A stretch of 35,851 nt of DNA from Pseudomonadota bacterium (GCA_023432855.1 JAEZEZ010000006.1:1-35851), one strand, 5' to 3'; positions 10,157 through 19,031 are shown, counted from the stretch's first letter. A program made the numbers and translations. Notes: generated from the letters alone by a model not told the origin.

Positions 10157-10633
10157 CTACCTCCCGCCGAGCGTGGCGCGCAGCATCCAGGCGTGCTTCT
10201 CGTGGATGGTCAGCCGCTCGGTGATGATGTCCGCGGTGACGGGATCGTCCTCCTCCGCCTCCCTGAACACCGCGCGGGCGGTGGCGATGAGCGTCTCGTG
10301 GTCGCGCATCAGCTCCTCGACCATCTTGTCTGCCGACTTCTCCGGATCGCCATCGCGGATCGAGGTCAGGTTGGCGAAGGCGGCGTAACCCTGGGGCGCG
10401 AACTCGCCAAGCGCCCGGATGCGCTCGGCCAGCTCATCCAGCGCCTGCCACATCTCGGTGTACTGCTCCATGAACAGGGTGTGCAGGGTCGAGAAGTTCG
10501 CCCCGCGCACGTTCCAGTGGTAGCCGTGGGTCTTCAGATAGAGCGCATAGGTGTCGGCCAGCAGCTTGGTCAGGCCCGCAGCCAGTTCCCCGCGCTGCTC
10601 CGGCGTGAAGCCCGTCTTGATCTCGACCGCCAT
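10157..10633 (-). CDS. dps: Dps family ferritin-like DNA-binding protein
   Basis: 158 aa from ATG 10633, chosen over the in-frame upstream start because AAGGAGA lies 6 nt before it. Dps assembles into dodecameric cages that oxidise Fe(II) with peroxide and protect DNA in stress or stationary phase. Predicted inter-subunit ferroxidase residues are H39, H51, D66 and E70, with the same spacing as E. coli Dps, in the stretches THGYHWNVRGANF and ALDELAERIRALG. The N-terminus is short with few Lys residues, so direct DNA binding may be weak. A GGAAC-type stress promoter lies upstream at 10691-10715. Confidence 0.95.
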   Translation of the reverse strand: MAVEIKTGFTPEQRGELAAGLTKLLADTYALYLKTHGYHWNVRGANFSTLHTLFMEQYTEMWQALDELAERIRALGEFAPQGYAAFANLTSIRDGDPEKSADKMVEELMRDHETLIATARAVFREAEEDDPVTADIITERLTIHEKHAWMLRATLGGR

Positions 10634-10690
10634 GCCCGTCTCCTTGTTGCCGAATACCAAAGGTAGGCCGCCCGGGGCCGTGTGCAACAC

Positions 10691-10715
10691 AACCGCCTGA
10701 ACCAGATCGCGTTCC
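10691..10715 (-). promoter_or_regulatory. Probable EcfG (general stress sigma) promoter of dps
   Basis: Read on the minus strand: GGAAC (10715-10711), 16 nt, then GGTT (10694-10691). This fits the alphaproteobacterial general-stress-response consensus GGAAC-N16/17-CGTT. Transcription would start near 10682, about 50 nt before the dps ATG. Dps genes are classical members of this regulon, which supports the call. Confidence 0.55.
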
Positions 10716-10787
10716 CCGCGTTAAGGCGCAGCTTGGTGCGGTGGGGGCGTTCGCGCTACCGTTCGCCGGCGGGGGTAATCTGGGCGC

Positions 10788-13700
10788 ATGGGGTTCGAGC
10801 ACCAACTGAGGCGACTGGCCCTGGCGAGGGCCGACGGCTGGGTGCGTCCGCTCGTCATCGCCCTGATCTGCGTCACCGTCGGCGCTCTCCTGCGCCTGGC
10901 CGTGACCCCCCTGCTGGGCAACCTCTCGGGCGCCACCCTGTTCATCCCCGCGGTGGTCGTCGCCAGCCTGTGGGGCGGCCGCTTCAGTGGATACGCCACC
11001 CTGGTGGGCGGCGTAGCGGTCACCGTGCTGCTGGCCAACCTGCCGGGCCGGCCCGTGCCCCTGGGGCCTGCCCTGATCGGGATCGGCCTGTTCACCGGCA
11101 TCGGCCTGTTCGTGGCCGAGGTAAGCGCGGCCCTGCGCCGGACCCTGGCGTCCGAAGCGGCCGCGGTCGATCAGCTCCGGGACGGCCAGCAGAGCCTGGG
11201 ACTGGCCCACGAGGCGGGCCGGCTGGGCGCGTGGGAGTGGGACATCGCCAGCGACACCCTCCGGCTCTCGCAGGGCTACCTGCGCAACTGGCGGATACTC
11301 GCGCAGGACACCTTTCCCTTCACCGAACTGGCCAGGAAGGTCCACCCGGACGACCTCGCGTCGGTGATGGAATCGCGCCGCCGGGTGCTCGAGGAACGGC
11401 AACCGTACCGTTCGGAGTACCGGGTCATCGGCGACGATGGCCAGGTCCGATGGTTCGCCAGCCAGGGCAACGTCGAACTCGATGCATCGGGGCGGCCGCT
11501 CCGGGTTCACGGGGTCAACCGCGAGATCACCGCCGAAGTGGCCCTGCGCGAGAGCGAGGCGCGCTTCCGCACCATGGCCGACTCCGCGCCGTCGCCGGTC
11601 TGGGTGACCCGCGCCGAGGGCGGAGTCGAGTTCGTCAACGCGGCCTTCTGCGAGTTCTTCGGCGGCCGGGAAGAGGAGCTGCTCGGCGACGCCTGGATGG
11701 AGCGCCTGCACCCGGACGACCGCGAGGCGACGCTGGCCATCTACCGCGAGAAGCGCGGCGCGCGGGAGCCCTATGAATTCGAAGCGCGCTTCCGGGTGGC
11801 GTCCGGCGACTATCGCTGGCTGACCGCGCGCTGCCGTCCCCGCCTGGGCAAGGACGGCGTCTTCATGGGCTATGTCGGCATCGCCTTCGACACGACCGAC
11901 GACCGCGAGGCCCGCACGGCGTTGCAGGAGAGCGAGGCCCGCTTCCGGCTGATCGCCGACCGGGCGCCGGTGAACCTGTGGATGGGCGACGAGAACGGCG
12001 CCTGCGTATTCCTGAACCGGGCCCAGCGGGAGTTCTGGGGGCTCGGCGAGGATTACCTGGACACCTTCCAGTGGTCGGACAGCCTTCACCCGGACGACGC
12101 GGCCGGCCTGTTCGAAATCTTCCAGCGGGCCATGGCGGCGCACGAACCCTTCACGGTCGAGGCGCGCTATCGCCGGGCGGACGGGGAGTGGAGGGTGCTG
12201 CAGACCCAGGCCCAGCCACGCTTCGACGGCGCCGGCCAGTTCGTCGGCATGATCGGGGTCAATGTCGACATCACCGACCCGCGCATGGCGGAGGCCGCCC
12301 TGCGCGAGAGCGAGGCGCGCTTCCGCGCCATGGCCGACGCGGCGCCGGCCCCGATCTGGGTCAGCGGGCCCAATGGAGACATCGTCTTCGTCAACCAGGC
12401 GACGAAGGAGTTCTTCGGCCGTGGCCGCGGCCCCATGCGCCAGGCCTGGAAGGAACGCGTCCATCCCGACGACCTGCCCGGCCTGCTGCGCGACCGGGAC
12501 GCCGCGCGAGACCGGGGCGAAGGGTTCAGTTTCCAGGCCCGGCTGCTCGACCGCCACAAGCAGTGGCGGTGGCTGCGGGGCGGCACCCGGCCCCGCTTCG
12601 ACAGCGAAGGCCAGTTCCAGGGCTACGTCGGCATCGCCTTCGACGTGACCGATGCGGTCGAGGCCCAGGATGCGCTCCTGGCCCAGGAGCGGCGGCAGCG
12701 GTTCCAGCTGCAGTTCGGCGACGGGCTGCGCGAGAGCGACGACCCGCGCGCCATCGCCGCCTTCGCCGAGCGCGCGCTGGGCGCCCACCTGCAGGTCGCG
12801 CGCGTCGGATACGGCGAACTGGACGACGCCACCGGCACCATGAGCGTCCGGGACAGCTGGACGAACGGCGAACTGGAGCCAATCTCGGGCGTCTACACCC
12901 TCGAGAGCTACGGCGCCCGGCTGATGGCCGAGCTGCAGCGCGGCCGCACGGTGCGGATCGCCGACACCGGCAAGGACCCGCGCACCGCGGAGTCGGCGGA
13001 CGCCTTCAAGGGTCAGGGCGTGCGCGCCCGGCTCAGCGTGCCGGTGGTCCGGGCCGGCCGCGTGCGGGCGGTCTTCTTCCTGCACGACACCGCCCCCAGG
13101 GACTGGAGCGACGAGGACGCCGCCCTGGTCGAAGAGGCCGCGTCGCGCACCTGGACGGAGATCGAGCGCGCCCGCGCCCTGGCCGAGGTGCGCGAGAGCG
13201 AGGAGCGCTTCCGCTCCATCGCCAACTCCGCGCCGATCCTGGTGTGGGTGACCAACGCCGACCGCAAGCGCGCCTTCGTCAACCAGACCTATGTCGAGTT
13301 CATGGGCGCCAGCTACGAGGAGGCGCTGGACCGCGACTGGCGCGAGTTCCTGCACCCGGACGACTGGACGCGGATCCTGAAGGAGCAGATGGCGGGCGAG
13401 GGTTCGCTCAAGCCCTTCTCGCTGGAGGCGCGCTACAAGCGGGCGGACGGCGCCTGGCGCTGGCTGCGCTCCTATTCGCGGCCGCGCTTCGGCCAGGAAG
13501 GCGAGCTGCTGGGCTTCGTCGGCGCCGCCTACGACGTGACCGAGGAACGCCAGGTCCAGGCCGATCTCGAGCACATCAACGAATTGCTCGCGGAACGGGT
13601 CGCCCAGGCCCTGGCGGAAAAGGAGCAGGCCGAGGCGGCGCTGATCCGCTCGCAGAAGCTCGAGGCCCTCGGCCGGCTGACCGGCGGGGTGGCGCACGAC

Positions 13701-14816
13701 TTCAACAACCTGCTGACCGTGGTCGTCGGCGCGCTGGACATGATCCTCAAGCACCCCGACGACGCCGCAAAGCGCGCGCGCATGGCCGAGGCGGCGATGG
13801 CGGCGGCCCGCCGCGGCGAACAGCTGACCCACCAGCTGCTGGCCTTCTCACGGCGCCAGGCGCTGCGCCCGGCGCTGTCGGACGTCAACGCCCTGATCCG
13901 CGAGAGCGAGCCCCTGATCCGCCGCGCCGTGGGCGAGAACGTCGATTTCGCCTGCGAGCTCTGCGAGGGCGAAGCGGTGGTGCGCGTCGATCCGGCCCAG
14001 TTCGAGGCCGCCCTGTTCAACCTCGTGGTCAACGCCCGCGACGCCACGCCGGAGGGGGGCCGCATCGACGTGCGCACCGAACGCTGCGACCTGGCCGAGG
14101 GCGAAGTGTCCGACGTGCCCGCCGGCCACCACGTGCGCATCAGCATCCACGACACGGGCGCGGGGATGAGCCCCGAGGTGGTCGCCCGGGTGTTCGAGCC
14201 CTTCTTCACCACCAAGCCCCAGGGCAAGGGCACCGGCCTGGGCCTGAGCCAGGTCTATGGCTTCGCCCAGCAGTCCGGCGGCGGCGTCAGCCTCGACAGC
14301 GTCGTCGGCGAAGGCACCACGATCGCCATCTACCTGCCGGCCACCGCCGAGGCCCTGCCCCGGCCCGAGCCCACCGAGACGTCGCCCGCCGAGAACCGCG
14401 ACGGCCCCCTGAAGGTGCTGCTGGTCGAGGACGACCGGGAGGTCGCGGCCATCGCCGAGACCATGCTGCGCCACCTCGGCCACGAGGTGACCCAGGTGGC
14501 CAGCGGGGCGCGGGCGCTGGTGAAGCTGCGCTCCGGCGACGGCTATGACCTGCTGCTGACGGACGTGGTCATGCCCGGCGGCATGGACGGGGTGGAACTC
14601 GCCCGCCGGGCCGTGGAGATGCACCCCGGCCTGCGCGTGGTGCTGACCTCGGGCTACGCCGGCGAGGCGGTCGACCGGACCCTGGTGGACGCGCCGTGGC
14701 CCTTCCTGCGCAAGCCCTATTCGCAGGAGGAGCTGGTCCGGCTGCTCAGCGCCGCCGTCCCGGCCCCCGCAAAGCCGCCCGCCCGGGGCCGCAAGCCCTC
14801 GCCGGTAAAGGCTTGA
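10788..14816 (+). CDS. Membrane-anchored hybrid histidine kinase with five PAS domains and a GAF domain
   Basis: 1,342 aa. The N-terminal three to four hydrophobic helices (about 18-112) resemble the DUF4118 sensor membrane module. Then come PAS1 (~140-247), PAS2 (~255-375), PAS3 (~380-502), PAS4 (~505-625), GAF (~640-795), PAS5 (~803-925), a coiled coil (~925-955), HisKA with GGVAHDFNNLL and phospho-acceptor H970, and HATPase_c with N-box NLVVNARDA (~1077), DTGAGMSP (~1121) and GKGTGLGLS (~1145). A C-terminal receiver domain (~1208-1325) has phospho-acceptor D1259 in LLTDVVMPGG. The PAS domains are joined by near-identical LRESEARFR linkers and contain WRW/HPDD features typical of PAS_3. Its partner output is not in the window, so the signal and target are unknown. 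All kinase motifs are intact. Confidence 0.93.
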   Translation: MGFEHQLRRLALARADGWVRPLVIALICVTVGALLRLAVTPLLGNLSGATLFIPAVVVASLWGGRFSGYATLVGGVAVTVLLANLPGRPVPLGPALIGIGLFTGIGLFVAEVSAALRRTLASEAAAVDQLRDGQQSLGLAHEAGRLGAWEWDIASDTLRLSQGYLRNWRILAQDTFPFTELARKVHPDDLASVMESRRRVLEERQPYRSEYRVIGDDGQVRWFASQGNVELDASGRPLRVHGVNREITAEVALRESEARFRTMADSAPSPVWVTRAEGGVEFVNAAFCEFFGGREEELLGDAWMERLHPDDREATLAIYREKRGAREPYEFEARFRVASGDYRWLTARCRPRLGKDGVFMGYVGIAFDTTDDREARTALQESEARFRLIADRAPVNLWMGDENGACVFLNRAQREFWGLGEDYLDTFQWSDSLHPDDAAGLFEIFQRAMAAHEPFTVEARYRRADGEWRVLQTQAQPRFDGAGQFVGMIGVNVDITDPRMAEAALRESEARFRAMADAAPAPIWVSGPNGDIVFVNQATKEFFGRGRGPMRQAWKERVHPDDLPGLLRDRDAARDRGEGFSFQARLLDRHKQWRWLRGGTRPRFDSEGQFQGYVGIAFDVTDAVEAQDALLAQERRQRFQLQFGDGLRESDDPRAIAAFAERALGAHLQVARVGYGELDDATGTMSVRDSWTNGELEPISGVYTLESYGARLMAELQRGRTVRIADTGKDPRTAESADAFKGQGVRARLSVPVVRAGRVRAVFFLHDTAPRDWSDEDAALVEEAASRTWTEIERARALAEVRESEERFRSIANSAPILVWVTNADRKRAFVNQTYVEFMGASYEEALDRDWREFLHPDDWTRILKEQMAGEGSLKPFSLEARYKRADGAWRWLRSYSRPRFGQEGELLGFVGAAYDVTEERQVQADLEHINELLAERVAQALAEKEQAEAALIRSQKLEALGRLTGGVAHDFNNLLTVVVGALDMILKHPDDAAKRARMAEAAMAAARRGEQLTHQLLAFSRRQALRPALSDVNALIRESEPLIRRAVGENVDFACELCEGEAVVRVDPAQFEAALFNLVVNARDATPEGGRIDVRTERCDLAEGEVSDVPAGHHVRISIHDTGAGMSPEVVARVFEPFFTTKPQGKGTGLGLSQVYGFAQQSGGGVSLDSVVGEGTTIAIYLPATAEALPRPEPTETSPAENRDGPLKVLLVEDDREVAAIAETMLRHLGHEVTQVASGARALVKLRSGDGYDLLLTDVVMPGGMDGVELARRAVEMHPGLRVVLTSGYAGEAVDRTLVDAPWPFLRKPYSQEELVRLLSAAVPAPAKPPARGRKPSPVKA

Positions 14817-14840
14817 ACCGCCGCCGATAGTCGCTATCTT
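14813..14840 (+). promoter_or_regulatory. Possible nadA operon promoter
   Basis: TTGAACC at 14813-14819 (overlapping the stop codon of the histidine kinase), a 13-nt spacer, and GCTATCTT at 14833-14840 fit the alphaproteobacterial housekeeping pattern TTGACGS-N10-14-GCTANAWC. The first operator palindrome begins 10 nt further on, so bound repressor would block initiation. Motif-based only. Confidence 0.45.
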
Positions 14841-14850
14841 TGGTCCGCAC

Positions 14851-14871
14851 TTATGCTCACGAAAAGCATAA
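14851..14871. promoter_or_regulatory. Operator palindrome 1 of the nad operon (NadQ-like)
   Basis: A 21-bp palindrome: TTATGCTCA, five bases CGAAA, then AGCATAA; the seven outer positions pair perfectly on each side. It matches the palindrome at 14915-14935 almost base for base when that one is read on the other strand. Such sites ahead of nadABC in alphaproteobacteria are attributed to the NadQ repressor (COG4111); I make this link from memory of that regulon. Confidence 0.65.
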
Positions 14872-14914
14872 GGTCGCCGCTCCCCTCTCGGATCGGCGCT
14901 TTTTTGGACCGCCC

Positions 14915-14935
14915 TTTTGCTCAATTTGAGCATAA
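14915..14935. promoter_or_regulatory. Operator palindrome 2 of the nad operon (NadQ-like)
   Basis: TTTTGCTCA-N5-AGCATAA; its reverse complement begins TTATGCTCA as in site 1. The centres of the two sites are 64 bp apart, about six helical turns, so two repressor dimers would lie on the same DNA face. The site ends 18 nt before the nadA ATG and just upstream of the GGGGGAGGA ribosome binding site. Confidence 0.65.
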
Positions 14936-14953
14936 TGGTGGGGGAGGACACAG

Positions 14954-16036
14954 ATGGCCGACGGATCCGCCTTCGCCTTCACGCCCGCGGTCGAAACCGA
15001 GACCGCCGCCATCTGGGCCAAGGTCAAGGACAAGGTGACGCCGATCGAGTGGCGTTTCCACGCGCCGCTGATCGCCGAGATCAATCGTCTGAAGAAGGCG
15101 CGCAACGCGGTGATCCTGGCGCACAATTACATGACGCCCGAGATCTTCCACGGCGTCGGCGACTATGTCGGCGACAGCCTCGGCCTCGCCCGCGAGGCGG
15201 CCAAGTCCGACGCGGCGGTGATCGTCCAGGCCGGCGTCCACTTCATGGCCGAGACCTCCAAGATCCTGGCGCCCGAGAAGACCATCCTGATCCCTGACCT
15301 GCGCGCGGGTTGCTCGCTGGCCTCCTCGATCACCGGCGACGACGTGCGTCTGATCAAGCAGCGCTACCCCGGCCTGCCGGTGGTCACCTATGTGAACACC
15401 ACCGCCGACGTGAAGGCCGAGACCGACGTCTGCTGCACCAGCGCCAACGCGGTGCAGGTGGTCGAGCACGTCGCCCGCGAATGGGGCGTCGACCGCGTCA
15501 TCCTGATCCCCGACGAGTTCCTGGCGAAGAACGTGGCGCGCCAGACCACCGTCGGCATCATCGCCTGGAAGGGCCGCTGCGAGGTGCACGAGCGCTTCAC
15601 CGGCGCCGACATCCGCGAACTGAAGGAAGCCTATCCGGACGCCGACATCCTGGCCCACCCGGAGTGCCCCACCGACGTGCTGGAGGAGAGCCATTTCGCC
15701 GGCTCGACCGCCGCCATGGCCGACTATGTCGCCAGGCGTAAGCCGCGCCGCGTGGTCATGGTCACCGAGTGCTCCATGGCCGACAACGTCGCCGTCGAGA
15801 GCCCGGAGACCGAATTCATCCGGCCCTGCAATCTGTGCCCGCACATGAAGCGTATCAGCCTGCAGAACATCTACGAGTGCCTGCGGGACATGAAGCACGA
15901 GGTCACGGTCGACCCCCTGGTCGCCGAGCGCGCCCGCGCCGCGGTGCAGCGCATGATCGACCTGCCGCCGCCCGCGACGCCGGCCCGCTACGACCTGGTC
16001 CGGGCCCGGCACCATGTGGACGTGGAATTGATCTGA
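14954..16036 (+). CDS. nadA: Quinolinate synthase
   Basis: 360 aa. It condenses iminoaspartate (from NadB) with dihydroxyacetone phosphate to quinolinate, using a [4Fe-4S] cluster, in de novo NAD synthesis. Predicted cluster cysteines are C120 (DLRAGCSLA), C209 (WKGRCEVHERF) and C295 in the CNLCPHM motif (C292/C295). Also visible are LAHNYMTPEI near the N-terminus and HPECPTDVL. The ATG is preceded by an excellent GGGGGAGGA. First gene of the nad operon; its stop overlaps the next ATG (ATGA). Confidence 0.97.
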   Translation: MADGSAFAFTPAVETETAAIWAKVKDKVTPIEWRFHAPLIAEINRLKKARNAVILAHNYMTPEIFHGVGDYVGDSLGLAREAAKSDAAVIVQAGVHFMAETSKILAPEKTILIPDLRAGCSLASSITGDDVRLIKQRYPGLPVVTYVNTTADVKAETDVCCTSANAVQVVEHVAREWGVDRVILIPDEFLAKNVARQTTVGIIAWKGRCEVHERFTGADIRELKEAYPDADILAHPECPTDVLEESHFAGSTAAMADYVARRKPRRVVMVTECSMADNVAVESPETEFIRPCNLCPHMKRISLQNIYECLRDMKHEVTVDPLVAERARAAVQRMIDLPPPATPARYDLVRARHHVDVELI

Positions 16037-16158
16037 TGATCCGCTACATCCCTCCGGTGGAGATCAGGCTCCGGCCCGGAAGGCTGTCGCGGGAGGCGTT
16101 GCTGCTCATGTTGCTGTTGAACCCGGGGCGTCCCCTGGTGGCGAAAGGCCGGAAATGA
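16036..16158 (+). CDS. 40-aa translationally coupled small ORF
   Basis: ATG at 16036 overlaps the nadA stop (TGATG) and its own TGA at 16156-16158 overlaps the ATG of the next gene. The product starts MIRYIPPVEIRLRPGRLSRE, has a Leu-rich stretch (LLLMLLLN, about residues 22-29) and a basic end. It could be a real small protein, or a coupling leader that carries ribosomes from nadA into the metalloprotease gene. I recognise no family. The 4-nt overlaps on both sides are the main argument for translation. Confidence 0.5.
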   Translation: MIRYIPPVEIRLRPGRLSREALLLMLLLNPGRPLVAKGRK

Positions 16159-16988
16159 CCGCATCACCCGGCCCCTGGGGCGAGGCCCGCGCCGCGCGCC
16201 GCGCCGCCGCCACCTCATCCGCAGCGACCGCCTCCTCGGGCCACGGCCCCGAATACAAGGGCCAGAGCCTGCCGTGGGCCATCGCCTCGACCGCCCTGCT
16301 AGGCGCGGTGCTGTGGTATTTCATGGGCTGGGTCGTGGCGCTCGCCGGCGTGGTCGGCGTCTTCGTGCACGAGTACGGCCACGTGCTGGCCATGAACCGC
16401 GCCGGCATGGGCCCCGCGAAGATCGTCATCGTCCCCTTCTTCGGCGGCGCCGCCGTGCCCCAGCGGCCCGAGCCCACCGAGTACAAGGGCATCGTCGTGT
16501 CTCTGGCCGGGCCGGTGTTCGGCCTGCTGGCCGCCATTCCGTTCTTCGCGGCAGGCTTCGCCACCGGGGACGACATCTGGCTCAAGGGCGCCGCCTTCGT
16601 GGCCTTCATCAACCTCGTGAACCTGGCGCCAATCCCGCCGCTCGACGGCTCCAAGGCGCTCGGCCCGGTGCTGGCGCGGGTGCACCCCATGCTGGAGAAG
16701 GCGGGCCTGCTGGTCGCCGGCGTCGGCGCCGTGATCCTGGGCGCGATATTCGGCTACTACATCATGGCCGTCTTCGTCGCGATCGCGGTCCTCGGCTACC
16801 TCAAGCGGGGAGCCTGGCGTCCCGCCTCGGCGCCGCTGAACTGGGGCCAGGCCGGCGGCGGGCTGGCCATGTACGTAGGCGCGCTGCTGCTGTGCCTTGG
16901 CGCCCTGGCCTTCGCCGTCATGGGGCTGGACGTCCCCCTGATGGAGCGCGGCCTGACCACGGCGGGCCTCGGTTCGCGGCAGGGCTGA
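16155..16988 (+). CDS. M50-type (site-2-protease-like) membrane metallopeptidase
   Basis: 277 aa integral membrane protein with an Ala-rich hydrophilic N-terminus (1-40) and about six membrane segments. The zinc-binding HEYGH motif is at 72-76 within a helix (VGVFVHEYGHVLAM), and the second zinc-ligand motif NLAPIPPLDGSK is near 156-167 with D164. These match peptidase family M50, which cuts substrates within the membrane. It begins with an ATGA overlap in the nadA operon and is followed 4 nt later by the macrodomain gene. Substrate unknown; its position among NAD genes is unusual. Confidence 0.88.
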   Translation: MTASPGPWGEARAARRAAATSSAATASSGHGPEYKGQSLPWAIASTALLGAVLWYFMGWVVALAGVVGVFVHEYGHVLAMNRAGMGPAKIVIVPFFGGAAVPQRPEPTEYKGIVVSLAGPVFGLLAAIPFFAAGFATGDDIWLKGAAFVAFINLVNLAPIPPLDGSKALGPVLARVHPMLEKAGLLVAGVGAVILGAIFGYYIMAVFVAIAVLGYLKRGAWRPASAPLNWGQAGGGLAMYVGALLLCLGALAFAVMGLDVPLMERGLTTAGLGSRQG

Positions 16989-16992
16989 GGCC

Positions 16993-17508
16993 GTGGCCCG
17001 GCTCTCCGTCGTCGTCGAGGACATCACGCGCCTCGAGGTGGACGCCATCGTCAACGCCGCCAACCGGAGCCTTCTGGGCGGCGGCGGCGTCGACGGCGCC
17101 ATCCACCGCGCCGCCGGACCCGAACTGGTGGAGCACTGCCGCACGCTGGGCGGCTGCCGCACCGGCGAGGCGAAGATCACGCCGGGCTTCGGCCTGTCGG
17201 CGCGCCACGTCATCCACACGGTCGGCCCCGTCTGGCGCGGCGGGACCGACGGCGAGCCGGACCTGCTGGCCGCCTGCTACGACCGCTGCCTCGAGCTGGC
17301 GGTGGAGGCGGAGCTGAAGAGCCTCGCCTTCCCGGGCATCTCCACCGGCGCCTACGGCTTTCCCAAGCCGCTCGCCGCCGACATCGCCGTCGGGACCGTG
17401 AGCGCCTTCGTGAAGGCGCGGCCGGGCCTGCTGGAGGCCGTCGTCTTCTGCGCCTTCGACCACGTCTACGCCGACGCCCTGAACGACGCCCTGGCGGCGC
17501 GCCCATGA
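16993..17508 (+). CDS. Macrodomain protein (O-acetyl-ADP-ribose deacetylase / ADP-ribose hydrolase)
   Basis: 171 aa, a single macrodomain of MacroD/YmdB type, which removes acetyl from O-acetyl-ADP-ribose or ADP-ribose from proteins. Visible: DAIVNAANRSLLGGGGVDGA with N21, N24 and D34, and the phosphate loop GISTGAYGFP (115-124). GTG start at 16993, 4 nt after the M50 gene; the end overlaps nadB by ATGA. Its substrate derives from NAD-consuming reactions, which fits a place in an NAD operon. Confidence 0.93.
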   Translation: MARLSVVVEDITRLEVDAIVNAANRSLLGGGGVDGAIHRAAGPELVEHCRTLGGCRTGEAKITPGFGLSARHVIHTVGPVWRGGTDGEPDLLAACYDRCLELAVEAELKSLAFPGISTGAYGFPKPLAADIAVGTVSAFVKARPGLLEAVVFCAFDHVYADALNDALAARP

Positions 17509-19031
17509 GCGTCGACAGGCTTCGCCACGACGGCGTGCTGGTGCTGGGCGCCGGGCTGGCGGGCCTGTCCGCGGCGCTGGCGGCCGCGCCCCGCCGGACG
17601 CTGGTGATCACCCCCGCCCCGCTCGCCCAGGCGGCCTCCTCCGCCTGGGCACAGGGCGGACTGGCCGTGGGCCTGGACGCCGAGGACGCCGCCCGCCACG
17701 CGCGCGACACCATCGCCGCGGGCGCCGGCCTGGTCGAGCCGGATGTCGCCGAGCACCTCACCGCCGTCGGGCGCAGGACCATCGAGCGGCTGGAGCAACT
17801 GGGCGTGCCCTTCGACCGCGACGCCCAGGGGCGGCTCGTCCGCAGCCTGGAGGCCGCGCACTCCTTCCCCCGGGTCGCGCGGGTCGGCGGCGACCAGGCC
17901 GGCGCCGCCATCATGGCGGCCATCTCCGACGCCGCGCGCCGGGCTCCGCACATCGAGCTGTGGGAACGGGCGCGGCTGCGCCGGCTGCTGCAGGACGCGG
18001 ACGGGCGGGTCCGCGGCGCCCTGGTTGAAACGGAAGGCCGGCTGGTCGAGATCGCCGCCCCGGCCACGGTGCTGGCCACGGGCGGGCTGGGCGGCCTCTA
18101 CGCGGTGACCACCAATCCGCCGTCCCTGCGCGGCGAGGGCCTGGCCATCGCCGCCCTGGCCGGCGCCGTGATCGCGGATCCGGAATTCGTGCAGTTCCAC
18201 CCCACCGCCATCAACGTCGGGGTCGATCCCGCGCCCCTGGCCACCGAGGCGCTGCGGGGCGAGGGCGCCCTGCTGGTCGACGGTCAGGGCCGGCCGTTCA
18301 TGGCCGACATCCATCAGCTGGGCGACCTGGCGCCGCGCGACGTCGTCGCCCGCGCCGTCCACGCCCGGATCGCGTCCGGCGAGGGAGCCTTCCTCGACGC
18401 CCGCACCGCCGTGGGCGAGCACTTTCCCGAGGCCTTCCCCGCCGTGTGGGCGGCCTGCGAAGCGGCGGGCCTCGACCCGCGCCGCCAGCCGATCCCGGTG
18501 GCGCCGGCAGCGCACTACCACATGGGCGGGGTGGCGGCGGAGACCGACGGGCGCACCTCGCTCGAAGGCCTGCACGCCGTCGGCGAGTGCGCGGCGTCCG
18601 GCGTTCACGGCGCTAACCGCCTGGCCTCGAACTCCCTGCTGGAAGCCGCCGCCTTCGGGGCCGAAACCGGCGCCGCCGCAGCCGCCGCCCAGGACCCGGC
18701 CACCGGCTTCGCCAGCGCACCGCCCGTCCCCGACCTGCCGCCCGAGCCCCTGGCCGAGCTGCGCGCGGCGATGACCCGCCACGCGGGCGTCGTCCGCGCG
18801 GCCGAAGGCCTCGGCGCCCTGCTCGACCTGATCGACGCACAGGAACAGGCCCACGGCCGCGCCGCCCCCCTGATCGCCGCGCGCCTCGTCGTGGCGGCGG
18901 CGCTGGCCCGCCGCGAGAGCCGCGGCGCCCACTACCGCTCCGATTTCCCCGAGCCGGCCAACGAGCCGGCCCGCACCTTCACCACCCTGGCCGCGCTCGA
19001 CGCGGCGCCTGCCCGGATGCCTGCCCCATGA
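17505..19031 (+). CDS. nadB: L-aspartate oxidase
   Basis: 508 aa FAD flavoenzyme that oxidises L-aspartate to iminoaspartate, the first step of de novo NAD synthesis. Visible: dinucleotide fold GAGLAG (15-20), SSAWAQGG (45-52), EAAHSFPRVARVGGDQAG, QFHPTAI, HYHMGGV, and the C-terminal helical domain ending with ESRGAHYRSDFPEP, the succinate-dehydrogenase-like family signature. Length is typical. It overlaps the macrodomain gene and nadC by 4 nt each, so translation is coupled. Confidence 0.96.
   Translation: MSVDRLRHDGVLVLGAGLAGLSAALAAAPRRTLVITPAPLAQAASSAWAQGGLAVGLDAEDAARHARDTIAAGAGLVEPDVAEHLTAVGRRTIERLEQLGVPFDRDAQGRLVRSLEAAHSFPRVARVGGDQAGAAIMAAISDAARRAPHIELWERARLRRLLQDADGRVRGALVETEGRLVEIAAPATVLATGGLGGLYAVTTNPPSLRGEGLAIAALAGAVIADPEFVQFHPTAINVGVDPAPLATEALRGEGALLVDGQGRPFMADIHQLGDLAPRDVVARAVHARIASGEGAFLDARTAVGEHFPEAFPAVWAACEAAGLDPRRQPIPVAPAAHYHMGGVAAETDGRTSLEGLHAVGECAASGVHGANRLASNSLLEAAAFGAETGAAAAAAQDPATGFASAPPVPDLPPEPLAELRAAMTRHAGVVRAAEGLGALLDLIDAQEQAHGRAAPLIAARLVVAAALARRESRGAHYRSDFPEPANEPARTFTTLAALDAAPARMPAP

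Noticed and set aside
10434..13832. Very long minus-strand open frame (over 1,100 codons) opposite the histidine kinase
   Set aside because: High-GC antisense shadow of the kinase gene; the translated product is low-complexity Arg/Gly/Ala-rich and lacks any domain or ribosome binding site.
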